Source: Rhodobacteraceae bacterium UBA3087 | GTDB lineage: Bacteria > Pseudomonadota > Alphaproteobacteria > Rhodobacterales > Rhodobacteraceae | Direction: 5' to 3' | Length of the DNA stretch: 5,349 bases | NCBI GenBank assembly: GCA_002367285.1 | Contig: DFBF01000092.1 | Span: 6,774-12,122, forward strand | Part shown: in pieces, positions 1 through 5,349 of the stretch | How positions within the stretch are numbered: the first letter of the stretch is position 1 | Layout: each line of letters opens with the position of its first letter | Notes under the pieces: model-generated | Seen by the model: the letters and a program-made list of their open reading frames with translations, nothing else | The model's database searches: none | What the model was told of the DNA's origin: nothing | Translations under genes and position numbers: made by a program

Positions 1-212
1 GGGCGCCAAGCCGGACGGCAGTGCCAGTTTTACCTCGCACATGCTGGTCTTTGGTCTGACCTGTTCCAGATAGGCGGGGTCGGATGCAAAACCGTCCCTT
101 CGTTTCTTTAACAGTTTTATCCTGCGGGTGATCAGGGGGCTGCTCTGTTCCGCCGCTCCAATCTTATGTCCCGGTGAAAGCCGCAGCCCGCGCCTCTGAC
201 AGCAATAGTCAG
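1..212. other. Left-edge region with no confident gene
   Basis: No complete gene is visible here. On the + strand the second reading frame is open from the left edge to a TAG at 72-74, with preferred-looking codons, and could be the last 23 codons of an upstream gene (ending ...LVFGLTCSR). It is too short to identify. On the - strand one frame has no stop from about 240 down to position 1, but its only starts are TTG codons near 217-228 and an ATG at 40-42. It also uses several codons rare in the neighbouring genes (ATA, TTA, AGA, CGA, GTA). I see no clear hairpin-plus-T-run terminator, tRNA or riboswitch. Positions 75-212 look like ordinary intergenic DNA, less GC-rich than the genes around it. 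Confidence 0.3.
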
Positions 213-241
213 TTGACAAATCGGGCAATTCCCACAATAAC
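213..241 (+). promoter_or_regulatory. Predicted sigma70 promoter for the mutase operon
   Basis: A perfect TTGACA -35 hexamer lies at 213-218. A 17-base spacer separates it from AATAAC at 236-241, which matches four of six positions of the TATAAT consensus. Transcription would start near 248, leaving a short leader of about 26 bases before the ATG at 274. The -10 element lies inside the palindrome at 238-263, so a bound repressor would block RNA polymerase. The assignment rests on sequence pattern and spacing only. Confidence 0.6.
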
Positions 242-263
242 CAAGCAATCGTTTGCTTAGTTA
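238..263. promoter_or_regulatory. Palindromic operator, probable TetR autoregulatory site
   Basis: This is an imperfect 26-base inverted repeat. The inner arms AAGCAA (243-248) and TTGCTT (253-258) are exact complements. Outward, 242/259 is a mismatch, then TAAC (238-241) pairs with GTTA (260-263). The four central bases are TCGT. Size, symmetry and placement over the -10 box and start point, directly upstream of a tetR-family gene, are typical of an operator bound by the adjacent regulator. Binding by the product of the gene at 274-900 is inferred. Confidence 0.65.
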
Positions 264-273
264 AGAGGGCGCA

Positions 274-900
274 ATGACAGGTTTGGCACCCAAGGCCAGA
301 ATCAATAACCGCCGAGAGCTCATTCTTGATGCATCTGCCGCGCTGTTTGTTGAGAAGGGCTTTGTCAGCACCTCGACCCGCGATATCGCTCGGGCGACCG
401 GCATGTTGCCCGGCTCGCTGTATTATCATTTCGCCTCCAAGGAAGATCTGCTTGTCGCGGTGTTCCAAGAGGGCGTTCAGCGGATCAGCGAAGGCGTGGA
501 TGTGGCCTTGGCGACGGCGGGGCCGGACCCGTGGGTGCGGCTACAGTCGGCCTGCGAGGCGCATCTGGCGATGCTGCTGGGGGCCAGTAACTATGCCCAT
601 GTCGTGATCCGGACGCTGCCGTCGGATGTCCCGGACGCGGAAAAGACGCTGGTTGGTTTGCGTCGCGAATATGAGGCGCGTTTCACAGCGCTATGCGATG
701 CGTTGCCCTTGCCGTTACAGGTCGACCGCAGCGTTCTGCGACTGATGCTGATTGGCGCAATGAATCATACCCCGGTTTGGTTTCGCAAAGGGCGCGATAC
801 GCCAGCCGGACTGGCCCGTAAATTCATCGGTAATGTACGCGGCGCACAGGCCTGTGCGGACGCGTCAGTTGAAGCAAATTTTGAGGAGGATCGAGGATGA
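274..900 (+). CDS. TetR/AcrR-family transcriptional regulator
   Basis: A 208-residue one-component repressor, a normal length for TetR proteins. The N-terminal DNA-binding domain spans about residues 13-60: a first helix with ILDASAALF (17-25), then a helix-turn-helix at about 33-56 ending in the family hallmark GSLYYHFASKEDLL (47-60). The remaining helical domain (about 65-195) is the ligand/dimer region. It includes RLMLIGAMNHTPVWF, a motif resembling a pattern common in TetR regulators of acyl-CoA metabolism, so an acyl-CoA effector is a reasonable inference. The ATG at 274 is preceded by AGAGGG (264-269). The stop overlaps the next gene's start (ATGA, 897-900), so regulator and mutase genes are co-transcribed and probably translationally coupled. 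It likely represses its own operon through the palindrome at 238-263. It is clearly related to the second regulator at 4500-5126. The ligand is unknown. Confidence 0.92.
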   Translation: MTGLAPKARINNRRELILDASAALFVEKGFVSTSTRDIARATGMLPGSLYYHFASKEDLLVAVFQEGVQRISEGVDVALATAGPDPWVRLQSACEAHLAMLLGASNYAHVVIRTLPSDVPDAEKTLVGLRREYEARFTALCDALPLPLQVDRSVLRLMLIGAMNHTPVWFRKGRDTPAGLARKFIGNVRGAQACADASVEANFEEDRG

Positions 901-1325
901 TCGAAGTTCTTTTGGCCCCGGCGCGCGTGCTGGTTACCAAGATCGGCCTGGACGGCCATGACCGGGGCAGCCGCATCATCGCGGCCTATCTGCGCGATGC
1001 CGGGATGGAGGTGATATACACCAACCCCTGGCAGGCGATCGACGCGGTCGTGGCGCTGGCGCTTGAGGAAGATGTGGATGTCATTGGTATCAGCTCTTTG
1101 GCGACAGATCACCTGTTGGTTCCGAAGTTGATGGTTGCGCTGGATGCGGCTGGGCTTGGCCATGTGCGCGTCGTCGTGGGTGGCATTGTGCCGGACGAGG
1201 ACGAGGCGGACCTGTTGTCTGCGGGCGTTTCCAAGGTGTTTCATCCGGGTGCCGTGCGCGAAGAAATCGTGAGCGTCGTGGAGCAACTTGCCATAGCTGC
1301 GAATAACGAACGCCCTGTGGACTGA
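897..1325 (+). CDS. B12-binding small subunit of a split acyl-CoA mutase
   Basis: A 142-residue stand-alone cobalamin-binding domain of the methylmalonyl-CoA mutase C-terminal type, about the size of the small subunits of isobutyryl-CoA and 2-hydroxyisobutyryl-CoA mutases. The base-off/His-on motif is intact: DGHDRG at residues 19-24, with His21 the expected lower axial cobalt ligand. The S-x-L element is at Ser66-Leu68 (GISSL) and the GG turn at 95-96 in VVVGGIVPDED. It should form a Rossmann-like domain that docks on the large subunit encoded next, together making the adenosylcobalamin radical enzyme in the cytoplasm. The ATG at 897 has a strong ribosome binding site, GGAGGA at 885-890 with a 6-base spacer, and overlaps the tetR stop by four bases. 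The ATG of the large subunit begins 11 bases after its stop. Substrate cannot be read from this subunit. Confidence 0.93.
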   Translation: MIEVLLAPARVLVTKIGLDGHDRGSRIIAAYLRDAGMEVIYTNPWQAIDAVVALALEEDVDVIGISSLATDHLLVPKLMVALDAAGLGHVRVVVGGIVPDEDEADLLSAGVSKVFHPGAVREEIVSVVEQLAIAANNERPVD

Positions 1326-1336
1326 GAAAGGCCGAA

Positions 1337-3031
1337 ATGATGAACAATATCGACAAACCCACATCGCCGACCGGATCCGATACGCAACAGGCGGCCTTTG
1401 ATGCATGGCAGCAGAACTATGACGCCCTGATCGGCGAGGACGCACCTGTCAAAAACCGTTCGGGCATCGAGGTTCAACCGCTGTACTGGCCGGGCAGCGA
1501 TCCCGATGGTGACTATGGCGACAAGCTGGGGTTTCCCGGTGCCGATCCGATGACGCGCGGCATTTATCCAACGATGCATCGCGGCCGCACATGGTCGCAG
1601 CGCCAGCTGATCGGGTTGGGCCGTCCGGTGGATTTCAATGCGCGGATCAAGAAGATCCTAGCCTCCGGTGCCAGCGCGCTCAGCATTATCCCGTGCAATT
1701 CGGTCTATCGAGGGATCGACTGTGATGAGGTGGAGCCAGAAATTCTGGGCACTTGCGGGACCATTATCAATACCGAAGAGGACATGGACATTTGTCTGGC
1801 CGACATCCCGATTGACGAGATTTCGATCGGTCTGAACGACCCAAGCCCGTTCACCATGCTGGCGCAGATGCTGGTGGTGGCCGAAAAGCGCGGGATCGAT
1901 TGGAAAAAGGTGACCGGAACGTCGAACCAAAGCGACTACATCTCGCATTTCGTCGCCAACCACATGTTCTATCGCCTGTCTCTGCAAGGCGCCCGCCGGG
2001 TGCAGCTGGACACCGCCGCCTATTTGGCCGAGCATGTGCCGAACTGGAACGCCTTTTCGATTGTTGGCCAGCATATGCAACAGGCCGGGGCGACCCCGGC
2101 ACAAGCGATGGGGCTGACGCTGTCCACGGCCATCCAATACGCCGAAGACTGCAAGGCGCGCGGGATGGACCCGGAAAAATTCCTGGAACGATTTACCTTC
2201 TTTTTCGACATCTCGATCAGCTTTTTTGAAGAAGTGGCCAAGTTCCGCGCCGGGCGGCGCATCTGGAACAATCTTGTGACCGAACGCTTTGGCGTCACCA
2301 ATCCGCGCGCCAAGCGGTTCAAGTTTCACGCCCAGACATCGGGCTGCGATCTGACCCGGCAACAGCCGCTGAACAATATCGCGCGGGTTACGGTTCAGGC
2401 CATGGCCGGAATTCTTGGCGGGTTACAATCCATGCACACCGATGGCTATGACGAAGTTCTGTCAACGCCGACAGAAGATTCCGCCAAGATTGCCGTTTCG
2501 ACCCAGAACATCCTGAAACACGAGGCGCATCTGTGCGATGTGATCGACCCGCTGGGCGGATCCTATTACGTCGAATCCCTGACCGATGCGATGGAAGCGG
2601 AAATTCTGGATGTCATTGCGCAGATCGACGCCGAAGGCGGTATGTTCAAGGCCGTCGAAAGCGGTTTTGTCCAGCAGCTGATCGGGGCCAGCGCGCTTGA
2701 ATTTCAGGATCAGGTGGATAGCGGCGAACAGATCGTGGTTGGCGTCAACGCGTTTGCGGAAGACGAAGACGCCTCGGCCCGCCCAACCCTGAAGCGTCCG
2801 CCAAAAGAGCATATGGAACAACAGGTCGAACGCCTGAAACAGAACAAAGCCGCCCGCGACACTGATGCTTTGACCCAAGCCCTGGAGGGTCTTCGCAAGG
2901 CTGCACAATCCGAGGACACTAACATCTTTGCCGCCGAGATCGACGCGGTCCGTGCTGGTGCTACGCTGGGTGAAATCGTCAAAGTGCTGCGGGACGAACT
3001 GGGCTTTGGCCAACCGCTTGTGGTCGCTTGA
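1337..3031 (+). CDS. Acyl-CoA mutase large catalytic subunit, methylmalonyl-CoA mutase superfamily, substrate unassigned
   Basis: A 564-residue TIM-barrel subunit that lacks its own B12 domain, matching the length of IcmA/HcmA-type large chains. It should catalyse a 1,2 carbon-skeleton rearrangement of an acyl-CoA using adenosylcobalamin held by the small subunit. Aligned by eye to Propionibacterium mutase, CoA-binding residues are kept: Tyr77, Thr79, Met80, Arg84, Arg89 and Ser116 (for Tyr75, Thr77, Met78, Arg82, Arg87, Ser114). His246 matches His244 and Arg285 matches Arg283; Gln198 probably matches Gln197. The acyl-pocket residues differ: Tyr89 is Leu91, Tyr243 is Gln245, Arg207 is Asn208 or Ala207, and AFDLPT is replaced by IPCNSV (118-123). 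It is therefore unlikely to be a true methylmalonyl-CoA mutase. The C-terminal part (HAQTSG at 331-336, VIDPLGGSYYVE at 402-413, final TLGEIVKVLRDELG) is canonical. AAAGG at 1327-1331 precedes the ATG; a second ATG follows at once. Confidence 0.93.
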   Translation: MMNNIDKPTSPTGSDTQQAAFDAWQQNYDALIGEDAPVKNRSGIEVQPLYWPGSDPDGDYGDKLGFPGADPMTRGIYPTMHRGRTWSQRQLIGLGRPVDFNARIKKILASGASALSIIPCNSVYRGIDCDEVEPEILGTCGTIINTEEDMDICLADIPIDEISIGLNDPSPFTMLAQMLVVAEKRGIDWKKVTGTSNQSDYISHFVANHMFYRLSLQGARRVQLDTAAYLAEHVPNWNAFSIVGQHMQQAGATPAQAMGLTLSTAIQYAEDCKARGMDPEKFLERFTFFFDISISFFEEVAKFRAGRRIWNNLVTERFGVTNPRAKRFKFHAQTSGCDLTRQQPLNNIARVTVQAMAGILGGLQSMHTDGYDEVLSTPTEDSAKIAVSTQNILKHEAHLCDVIDPLGGSYYVESLTDAMEAEILDVIAQIDAEGGMFKAVESGFVQQLIGASALEFQDQVDSGEQIVVGVNAFAEDEDASARPTLKRPPKEHMEQQVERLKQNKAARDTDALTQALEGLRKAAQSEDTNIFAAEIDAVRAGATLGEIVKVLRDELGFGQPLVVA

Positions 3032-4002
3032 GCGCCGTGCAGGATCAAGCCGCCGAAAAGTCTGGGCTTGCGGTGCGTCTGCTGGCCGGACAAACCGCCG
3101 CACTTGCCCGTGCAATAAGTATCGTCGACCGTGACGGCCAGGCGGTCAGCGCGCTGCTGAAAGCAATCGAGCCGCATCTGGGCCGCGCGATCGTGGTTGG
3201 CTTTACCGGCCCGCCGGGTGCTGGCAAATCGACGCTGGTAAACGCGTTCATTGCCGAAATGCGCGGGCGCGGTAAGACGGTCGCGGTGGCCGCTGTCGAC
3301 CCATCCAGCCCGATTACCGGCGGCGCGGTTCTGGGCGACAGAATCCGCATGGCCGAGCACACGATGGACCCCGGCGTGTTCATACGCTCGCTGGCATCGC
3401 GGGGGCACCTGGGCGGCCTGTCGGCTTCGGCCGCACGGGTGGCTGACCTTATGGACGCTGCGGGCTTTGACGTGATCGTTCTGGAGACCGTGGGTGCAGG
3501 GCAATCCGAGGTCGAGATGGCGGAAATGGCGGATGTTAGGATTGTCGTCTCGGCGCCGGGCCTGGGGGATGACGTTCAGGCGATCAAGGCAGGCATTCTC
3601 GAGATCGCCGACATTCTGGTCGTCAATAAGTCCGATTTGCCGCTGGCCAAACGGACAGTTGGTCAGTTGCAGGCAATGTTGGCCCTGCGTGCGCCGGGCG
3701 ACTGGAAAGTGCCGGTTCTGACGACCAATGCGGTCGATCGGACGGGCCTGTGCGACCTGGCCGACGCAGTCGATCGCCGGGCTGCGGCGCGCAAAATGAA
3801 GGGCCCGCGTAATGCCCTTGGCGGGCGCACCCGGCGCTTGCTGGCGCAATCTGTCGCCAAATATGCAGAACATCGCGTTCTGAACGAAGCAAACGCAACC
3901 ATCGACGCGGTGGTTGCGGACCTTCAGCAGGCCGAGATCGGTCTGGACGATGCGATTGCAAAAATCCTGATGCAACTATGTGAAAGTCAGAAAAATGGAT
4001 GA
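3028..4002 (+). CDS. meaB: MeaB/ArgK-family GTPase, mutase chaperone
   Basis: A 324-residue SIMIBI-class G protein of the MeaB family (human MMAA is homologous). Such proteins gate adenosylcobalamin delivery to acyl-CoA mutases and help eject damaged cofactor. Visible motifs: Walker A GPPGAGKST (61-69), DPSSPITGGAVLGDR (91-105), ETVGAGQSE (153-161, switch/Walker B region), APGLGDD (176-182) and the guanine-specificity motif NKSD (200-203, where NKAD is usual). Length and the helical C-terminal dimerisation tail are normal. The start is a TTG at 3028 whose last two bases form part of the TGA stop of the mutase gene, with no clear Shine-Dalgarno sequence, so translation probably depends on coupling. 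A GTG at 3037 is an alternative start. Position straight after the mutase subunits supports a dedicated partner role. Confidence 0.92.
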   Translation: MSAVQDQAAEKSGLAVRLLAGQTAALARAISIVDRDGQAVSALLKAIEPHLGRAIVVGFTGPPGAGKSTLVNAFIAEMRGRGKTVAVAAVDPSSPITGGAVLGDRIRMAEHTMDPGVFIRSLASRGHLGGLSASAARVADLMDAAGFDVIVLETVGAGQSEVEMAEMADVRIVVSAPGLGDDVQAIKAGILEIADILVVNKSDLPLAKRTVGQLQAMLALRAPGDWKVPVLTTNAVDRTGLCDLADAVDRRAAARKMKGPRNALGGRTRRLLAQSVAKYAEHRVLNEANATIDAVVADLQQAEIGLDDAIAKILMQLCESQKNG

Positions 4003-4429
4003 CATTAGCAGCGACTTACCCTCGCTAGATCTGTTGAAGGCACAATTCACAGAGCGCGACGGCTATATGCGGGCGTTGGGCGCCGATTTGGTCGAAATTG
4101 GCCGCGGTCATGCAATTGTCCGGATGCCGGTCCGTCAGGGCAATCTGAACTTCAACGGAACCTGCCATGGTGGTGCGATTTTTTCGCTTGCCGATTGTGC
4201 CTTTGGGGTGGCGTCAAACAGCTATGGCACGCTGGCGGCAGGCATTGACGTTCACATCACCTATAATGCCGCAGCAAGGCTGGGCGATACATTGACTGCG
4301 ACGGCAACCGAAGTCTCGCGGTCCCGCAAGATCGCGGTCTACGAGGTGGTGGTCAGGGGTGACACGGCGGGCCATATCGCGTCCTTTACCGGCACAGTCT
4401 ATATCATTGGCCACAAGAATTTTACCTGA
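3995..4429 (+). CDS. PaaI-type hotdog-fold acyl-CoA thioesterase
   Basis: A single-domain hotdog thioesterase of 144 residues from the ATG at 3995, typical of the PaaI family; it should hydrolyse acyl-CoA to free acid and CoA. The active-site region is intact: NFNGTCHGG (52-60) followed by FSLADCAF (63-70), in which Asp67 corresponds to the catalytic Asp of E. coli PaaI. The rest (GIDVHITYNAAARLGDTLTA and later strands) follows the usual pattern. The start is uncertain: GTG at 3980 would add five residues, but the ATG at 3995 overlaps the meaB stop by eight bases and gives a normal N-terminus. No other phenylacetate-degradation gene is present, so here it more likely frees CoA from dead-end acyl-CoAs of the mutase pathway (inference). 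It is apparently the last gene of the mutase transcript. Confidence 0.88.
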   Translation: MDDISSDLPSLDLLKAQFTERDGYMRALGADLVEIGRGHAIVRMPVRQGNLNFNGTCHGGAIFSLADCAFGVASNSYGTLAAGIDVHITYNAAARLGDTLTATATEVSRSRKIAVYEVVVRGDTAGHIASFTGTVYIIGHKNFT

Positions 4430-4442
4430 CTTTGAAACCGGG

Positions 4443-4471
4443 TTGACAGAATGTCTCTCAACACCTAACAA
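4443..4471 (+). promoter_or_regulatory. Predicted sigma70 promoter for the second tetR-carboxylase unit
   Basis: A perfect TTGACA -35 hexamer at 4443-4448 is followed, after a 17-base spacer, by TAACAA at 4466-4471. This is a weak -10 (three of six positions, including the important first two). The start point would fall near 4478. The -10 lies inside the palindrome at 4463-4480, the same arrangement as upstream of the first tetR gene. No terminator is visible between the thioesterase stop at 4429 and this promoter, so some read-through from the mutase operon is possible. Confidence 0.5.
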
Positions 4472-4480
4472 GTGTTAGGT
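4463..4480. promoter_or_regulatory. Perfect palindromic operator, probable site for the second TetR
   Basis: The arms ACCTAACA (4463-4470) and TGTTAGGT (4473-4480) are perfect inverted complements around a 2-base centre, AG. The site covers the predicted -10 and start point and lies 10-20 bases upstream of the regulator's possible start codons, as expected for an autoregulatory TetR operator. Its half-site differs from that of the first operator (AAGCAA core), which suggests that the two regulators have separate DNA specificities. Confidence 0.7.
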
Positions 4481-4499
4481 AGGTAAAATTTTGCAGGAC

Positions 4500-5126
4500 A
4501 TGATGGCACTCTCGAAAACAGTTGCAGAAAGCGCCGAGGTGGGCCGCGCGGGCATTCTGGATGCGGCCGCCTTGCTGTTTGGTCGTCAAGGGTACGGGGC
4601 GGTATCTCTGCGCATGATCGCCGAGGCCGCGGGGATTAAGGCCGGCAGCATTTACTATCACTTCGCCTCTAAAGACGATATTATCACGGAAATCCTGGAT
4701 GCTGGTATTCGGGCGGTTCATGGCGAGGTCGGTGCACGGGTGGCGGCACTGCCCGCTGATGCGCCCGCCCGCGATGTGTTTCGCGCGGTACTGCGCGGCC
4801 ACCTGTGTGCGTTGTTGGAGCATGGCGATTATACCTCGGCCAATGTGCGCATCTTTGGTCAGGTGCCGCCTGCGGTGCGCGACGCCAACTTGCCGGTTCG
4901 GCGCGCCTATGAGAGTTTTCTGGATGATCTGTTGTCAGAATTGCAGGTGCGGGGCGCGATCCGCAGTGATGTCAATCTGACGCGGTTTCGCTTGCTGTTG
5001 ATCGGCGCGCTGAACGCGACGCTTGAGTGGTTCGACCCCCAAAGGGGCGGCGCCGAGGCGTTGGCCGACGACTATGTCGATATTTTTCTGAACGGTGTTC
5101 TTGCCCAAACCGGAGACAACACATGA
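4500..5126 (+). CDS. TetR/AcrR-family transcriptional regulator, second
   Basis: About 208 residues from the ATG at 4500. A first helix with GILDAAALLF leads into a helix-turn-helix ending in GSIYYHFASKDDII, the TetR hallmark. The C-terminal ligand domain contains FRLLLIGALNATLEWF, closely matching the equivalent stretch of the regulator at 274-900, so the two are homologues. An acyl-CoA ligand is a reasonable inference. The start is ambiguous: TTG at 4491 (after AGGTAGG, 4477-4483), ATG at 4500 or ATG at 4503 (after GCAGGA, 4493-4498). The helix-turn-helix is intact in every case. The stop overlaps the carboxyltransferase start by four bases (ATGA, 5123-5126). It probably represses its own promoter at the palindrome 4463-4480 and thereby controls the carboxylase genes downstream. 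Confidence 0.9.
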   Translation: MMALSKTVAESAEVGRAGILDAAALLFGRQGYGAVSLRMIAEAAGIKAGSIYYHFASKDDIITEILDAGIRAVHGEVGARVAALPADAPARDVFRAVLRGHLCALLEHGDYTSANVRIFGQVPPAVRDANLPVRRAYESFLDDLLSELQVRGAIRSDVNLTRFRLLLIGALNATLEWFDPQRGGAEALADDYVDIFLNGVLAQTGDNT

Positions 5127-5349
5127 CTAGCATCGCATCCCGGATAGATCCTCGATCCCCGGTTTTTGACCAGAACAAGGCGCAATCGCAGGGCCTGCTG
5201 GACACTCTACGCACGCGTATGGCCACCGCCACCGCCGGGGGTGCCGAAAAGCTGCGCGCCCGCCACCACGAGCGGGGCAAGCATCTGGTGCGCGACCGGA
5301 TTGATCGGCTGATCGACCCCGGCAGCGCCTTTCTGGAGCTGTCGCCGCT
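5123..5349 (+). CDS. Acyl-CoA carboxylase carboxyltransferase (beta) subunit, N-terminal part, cut by the right edge
   Basis: The reading frame is open from the ATG at 5123 to the window edge, giving about 75 residues of a protein that is usually some 530 long. The N-terminus (SRIDPRSPVF, then GGAEKLRARHHERGKHLVRDRIDRL and IDPGSAFLELSPL) follows the pattern of the carboxyltransferase beta subunits of methylcrotonyl-CoA carboxylase and relatives such as geranyl-CoA and propionyl-CoA carboxylases. In particular, the R-x-R-H...RGK-x-L-x-R-x-R-I-D-x-L-x-D-x-G-S segment is diagnostic of the family. It should pair with a biotin-carrying alpha subunit, presumably further downstream. GGAG at 5112-5115 sits 7 bases before the ATG, which overlaps the tetR stop by four bases. 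The methylcrotonyl-CoA type (leucine degradation) is the best guess, but the substrate-determining regions lie outside the window. Confidence 0.88.
   Translation, partial: MTSIASRIDPRSPVFDQNKAQSQGLLDTLRTRMATATAGGAEKLRARHHERGKHLVRDRIDRLIDPGSAFLELSP

Noticed and set aside
1..219. Divergent - strand gene running off the left edge, opening at a TTG near 217
   Set aside because: The frame is open, but it lacks a good start and ribosome binding site, uses rare codons and shows no recognisable motif; absence of stops over this length in GC-rich DNA is weak evidence.
75..273. Cobalamin riboswitch upstream of the B12-dependent operon
   Set aside because: The predicted leader is only about 26 bases and no B12-box-like sequence is visible; control appears to be by the TetR operator.
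765..1445. - strand open frame across the first tetR end and the B12-binding gene
   Set aside because: It spans three real + strand genes and its translation has no recognisable motif; an overlap artefact.
1658..2362. Long - strand open frame inside the mutase gene
   Set aside because: It is an antisense shadow of conserved mutase codons, with no ribosome binding site or recognisable protein features.
1337..3031. Calling the large subunit methylmalonyl-CoA mutase (mutA/mcmA) or icmA/hcmA
   Set aside because: The superfamily is clear, but the Tyr89 and Arg207 equivalents are missing and the pocket segment fits none of the named enzymes, so a specific symbol would mislead.
2710..3975. Long - strand open frame opposite the mutase end and meaB
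   Set aside because: It is the antisense of two well-supported genes, its translation is rich in Arg, Gln and His with no domain, and it arises from GC-rich codon structure.
4430..4442. Intrinsic terminator between the thioesterase and the second tetR
   Set aside because: No stem followed by a T run is present; the only strong palindrome (4463-4480) overlaps the promoter, is AT-rich with a 2-base loop and is followed by AGGTAAAATTTT, so an operator explains it better.

Overview
The window is a stretch of moderately GC-rich bacterial chromosome. Codon use, the tightly packed co-directional genes with ATGA-type overlaps, and the protein sequences all fit an alphaproteobacterium, most likely of the Rhodobacterales/Roseobacter type. 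The organism is an inference; no rRNA or other taxonomic marker is present.

Layout, all on the + strand: positions 1-212 hold no confident gene. A promoter with an overlapping palindromic operator (213-263) precedes a TetR-family regulator (274-900). Next come a stand-alone B12-binding mutase subunit (897-1325), a large catalytic subunit of the methylmalonyl-CoA mutase superfamily (1337-3031), its MeaB/ArgK-type G-protein chaperone (3028-4002) and a PaaI-type hotdog thioesterase (about 3995-4429). After a 70-base gap with a second promoter and palindrome (4443-4480) comes a second, related TetR regulator (about 4500-5126). It overlaps by four bases the start of an acyl-CoA carboxylase carboxyltransferase beta subunit (5123 to beyond the right edge).

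The genes read as two adjacent acyl-CoA modules. The first is an adenosylcobalamin-dependent carbon-skeleton mutase split over two chains, with a chaperone to load and protect the cofactor and a thioesterase that probably releases CoA from dead-end acyl-CoAs. The second starts with a biotin-dependent acyl-CoA carboxylase of the methylcrotonyl/geranyl-CoA carboxylase type. Each module is headed by its own TetR repressor, built the same way: TTGACA -35 box, palindrome across the -10, tetR, then a 4-base ATGA overlap into the first enzyme gene.

The most interesting point is the mutase. By eye it keeps the CoA-binding, thioester-contacting and cobalamin-contacting residues of the superfamily. It lacks the residues that define methylmalonyl-CoA mutase (Tyr89, Arg207 and Tyr243 in Propionibacterium numbering), and the AFDLPT pocket stretch is rewritten. 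Nor does it match, as far as I can recall them, the signatures of isobutyryl-CoA, 2-hydroxyisobutyryl-CoA or ethylmalonyl-CoA mutase. It is therefore a good candidate for a B12-dependent acyl-CoA mutase with an unassigned substrate.
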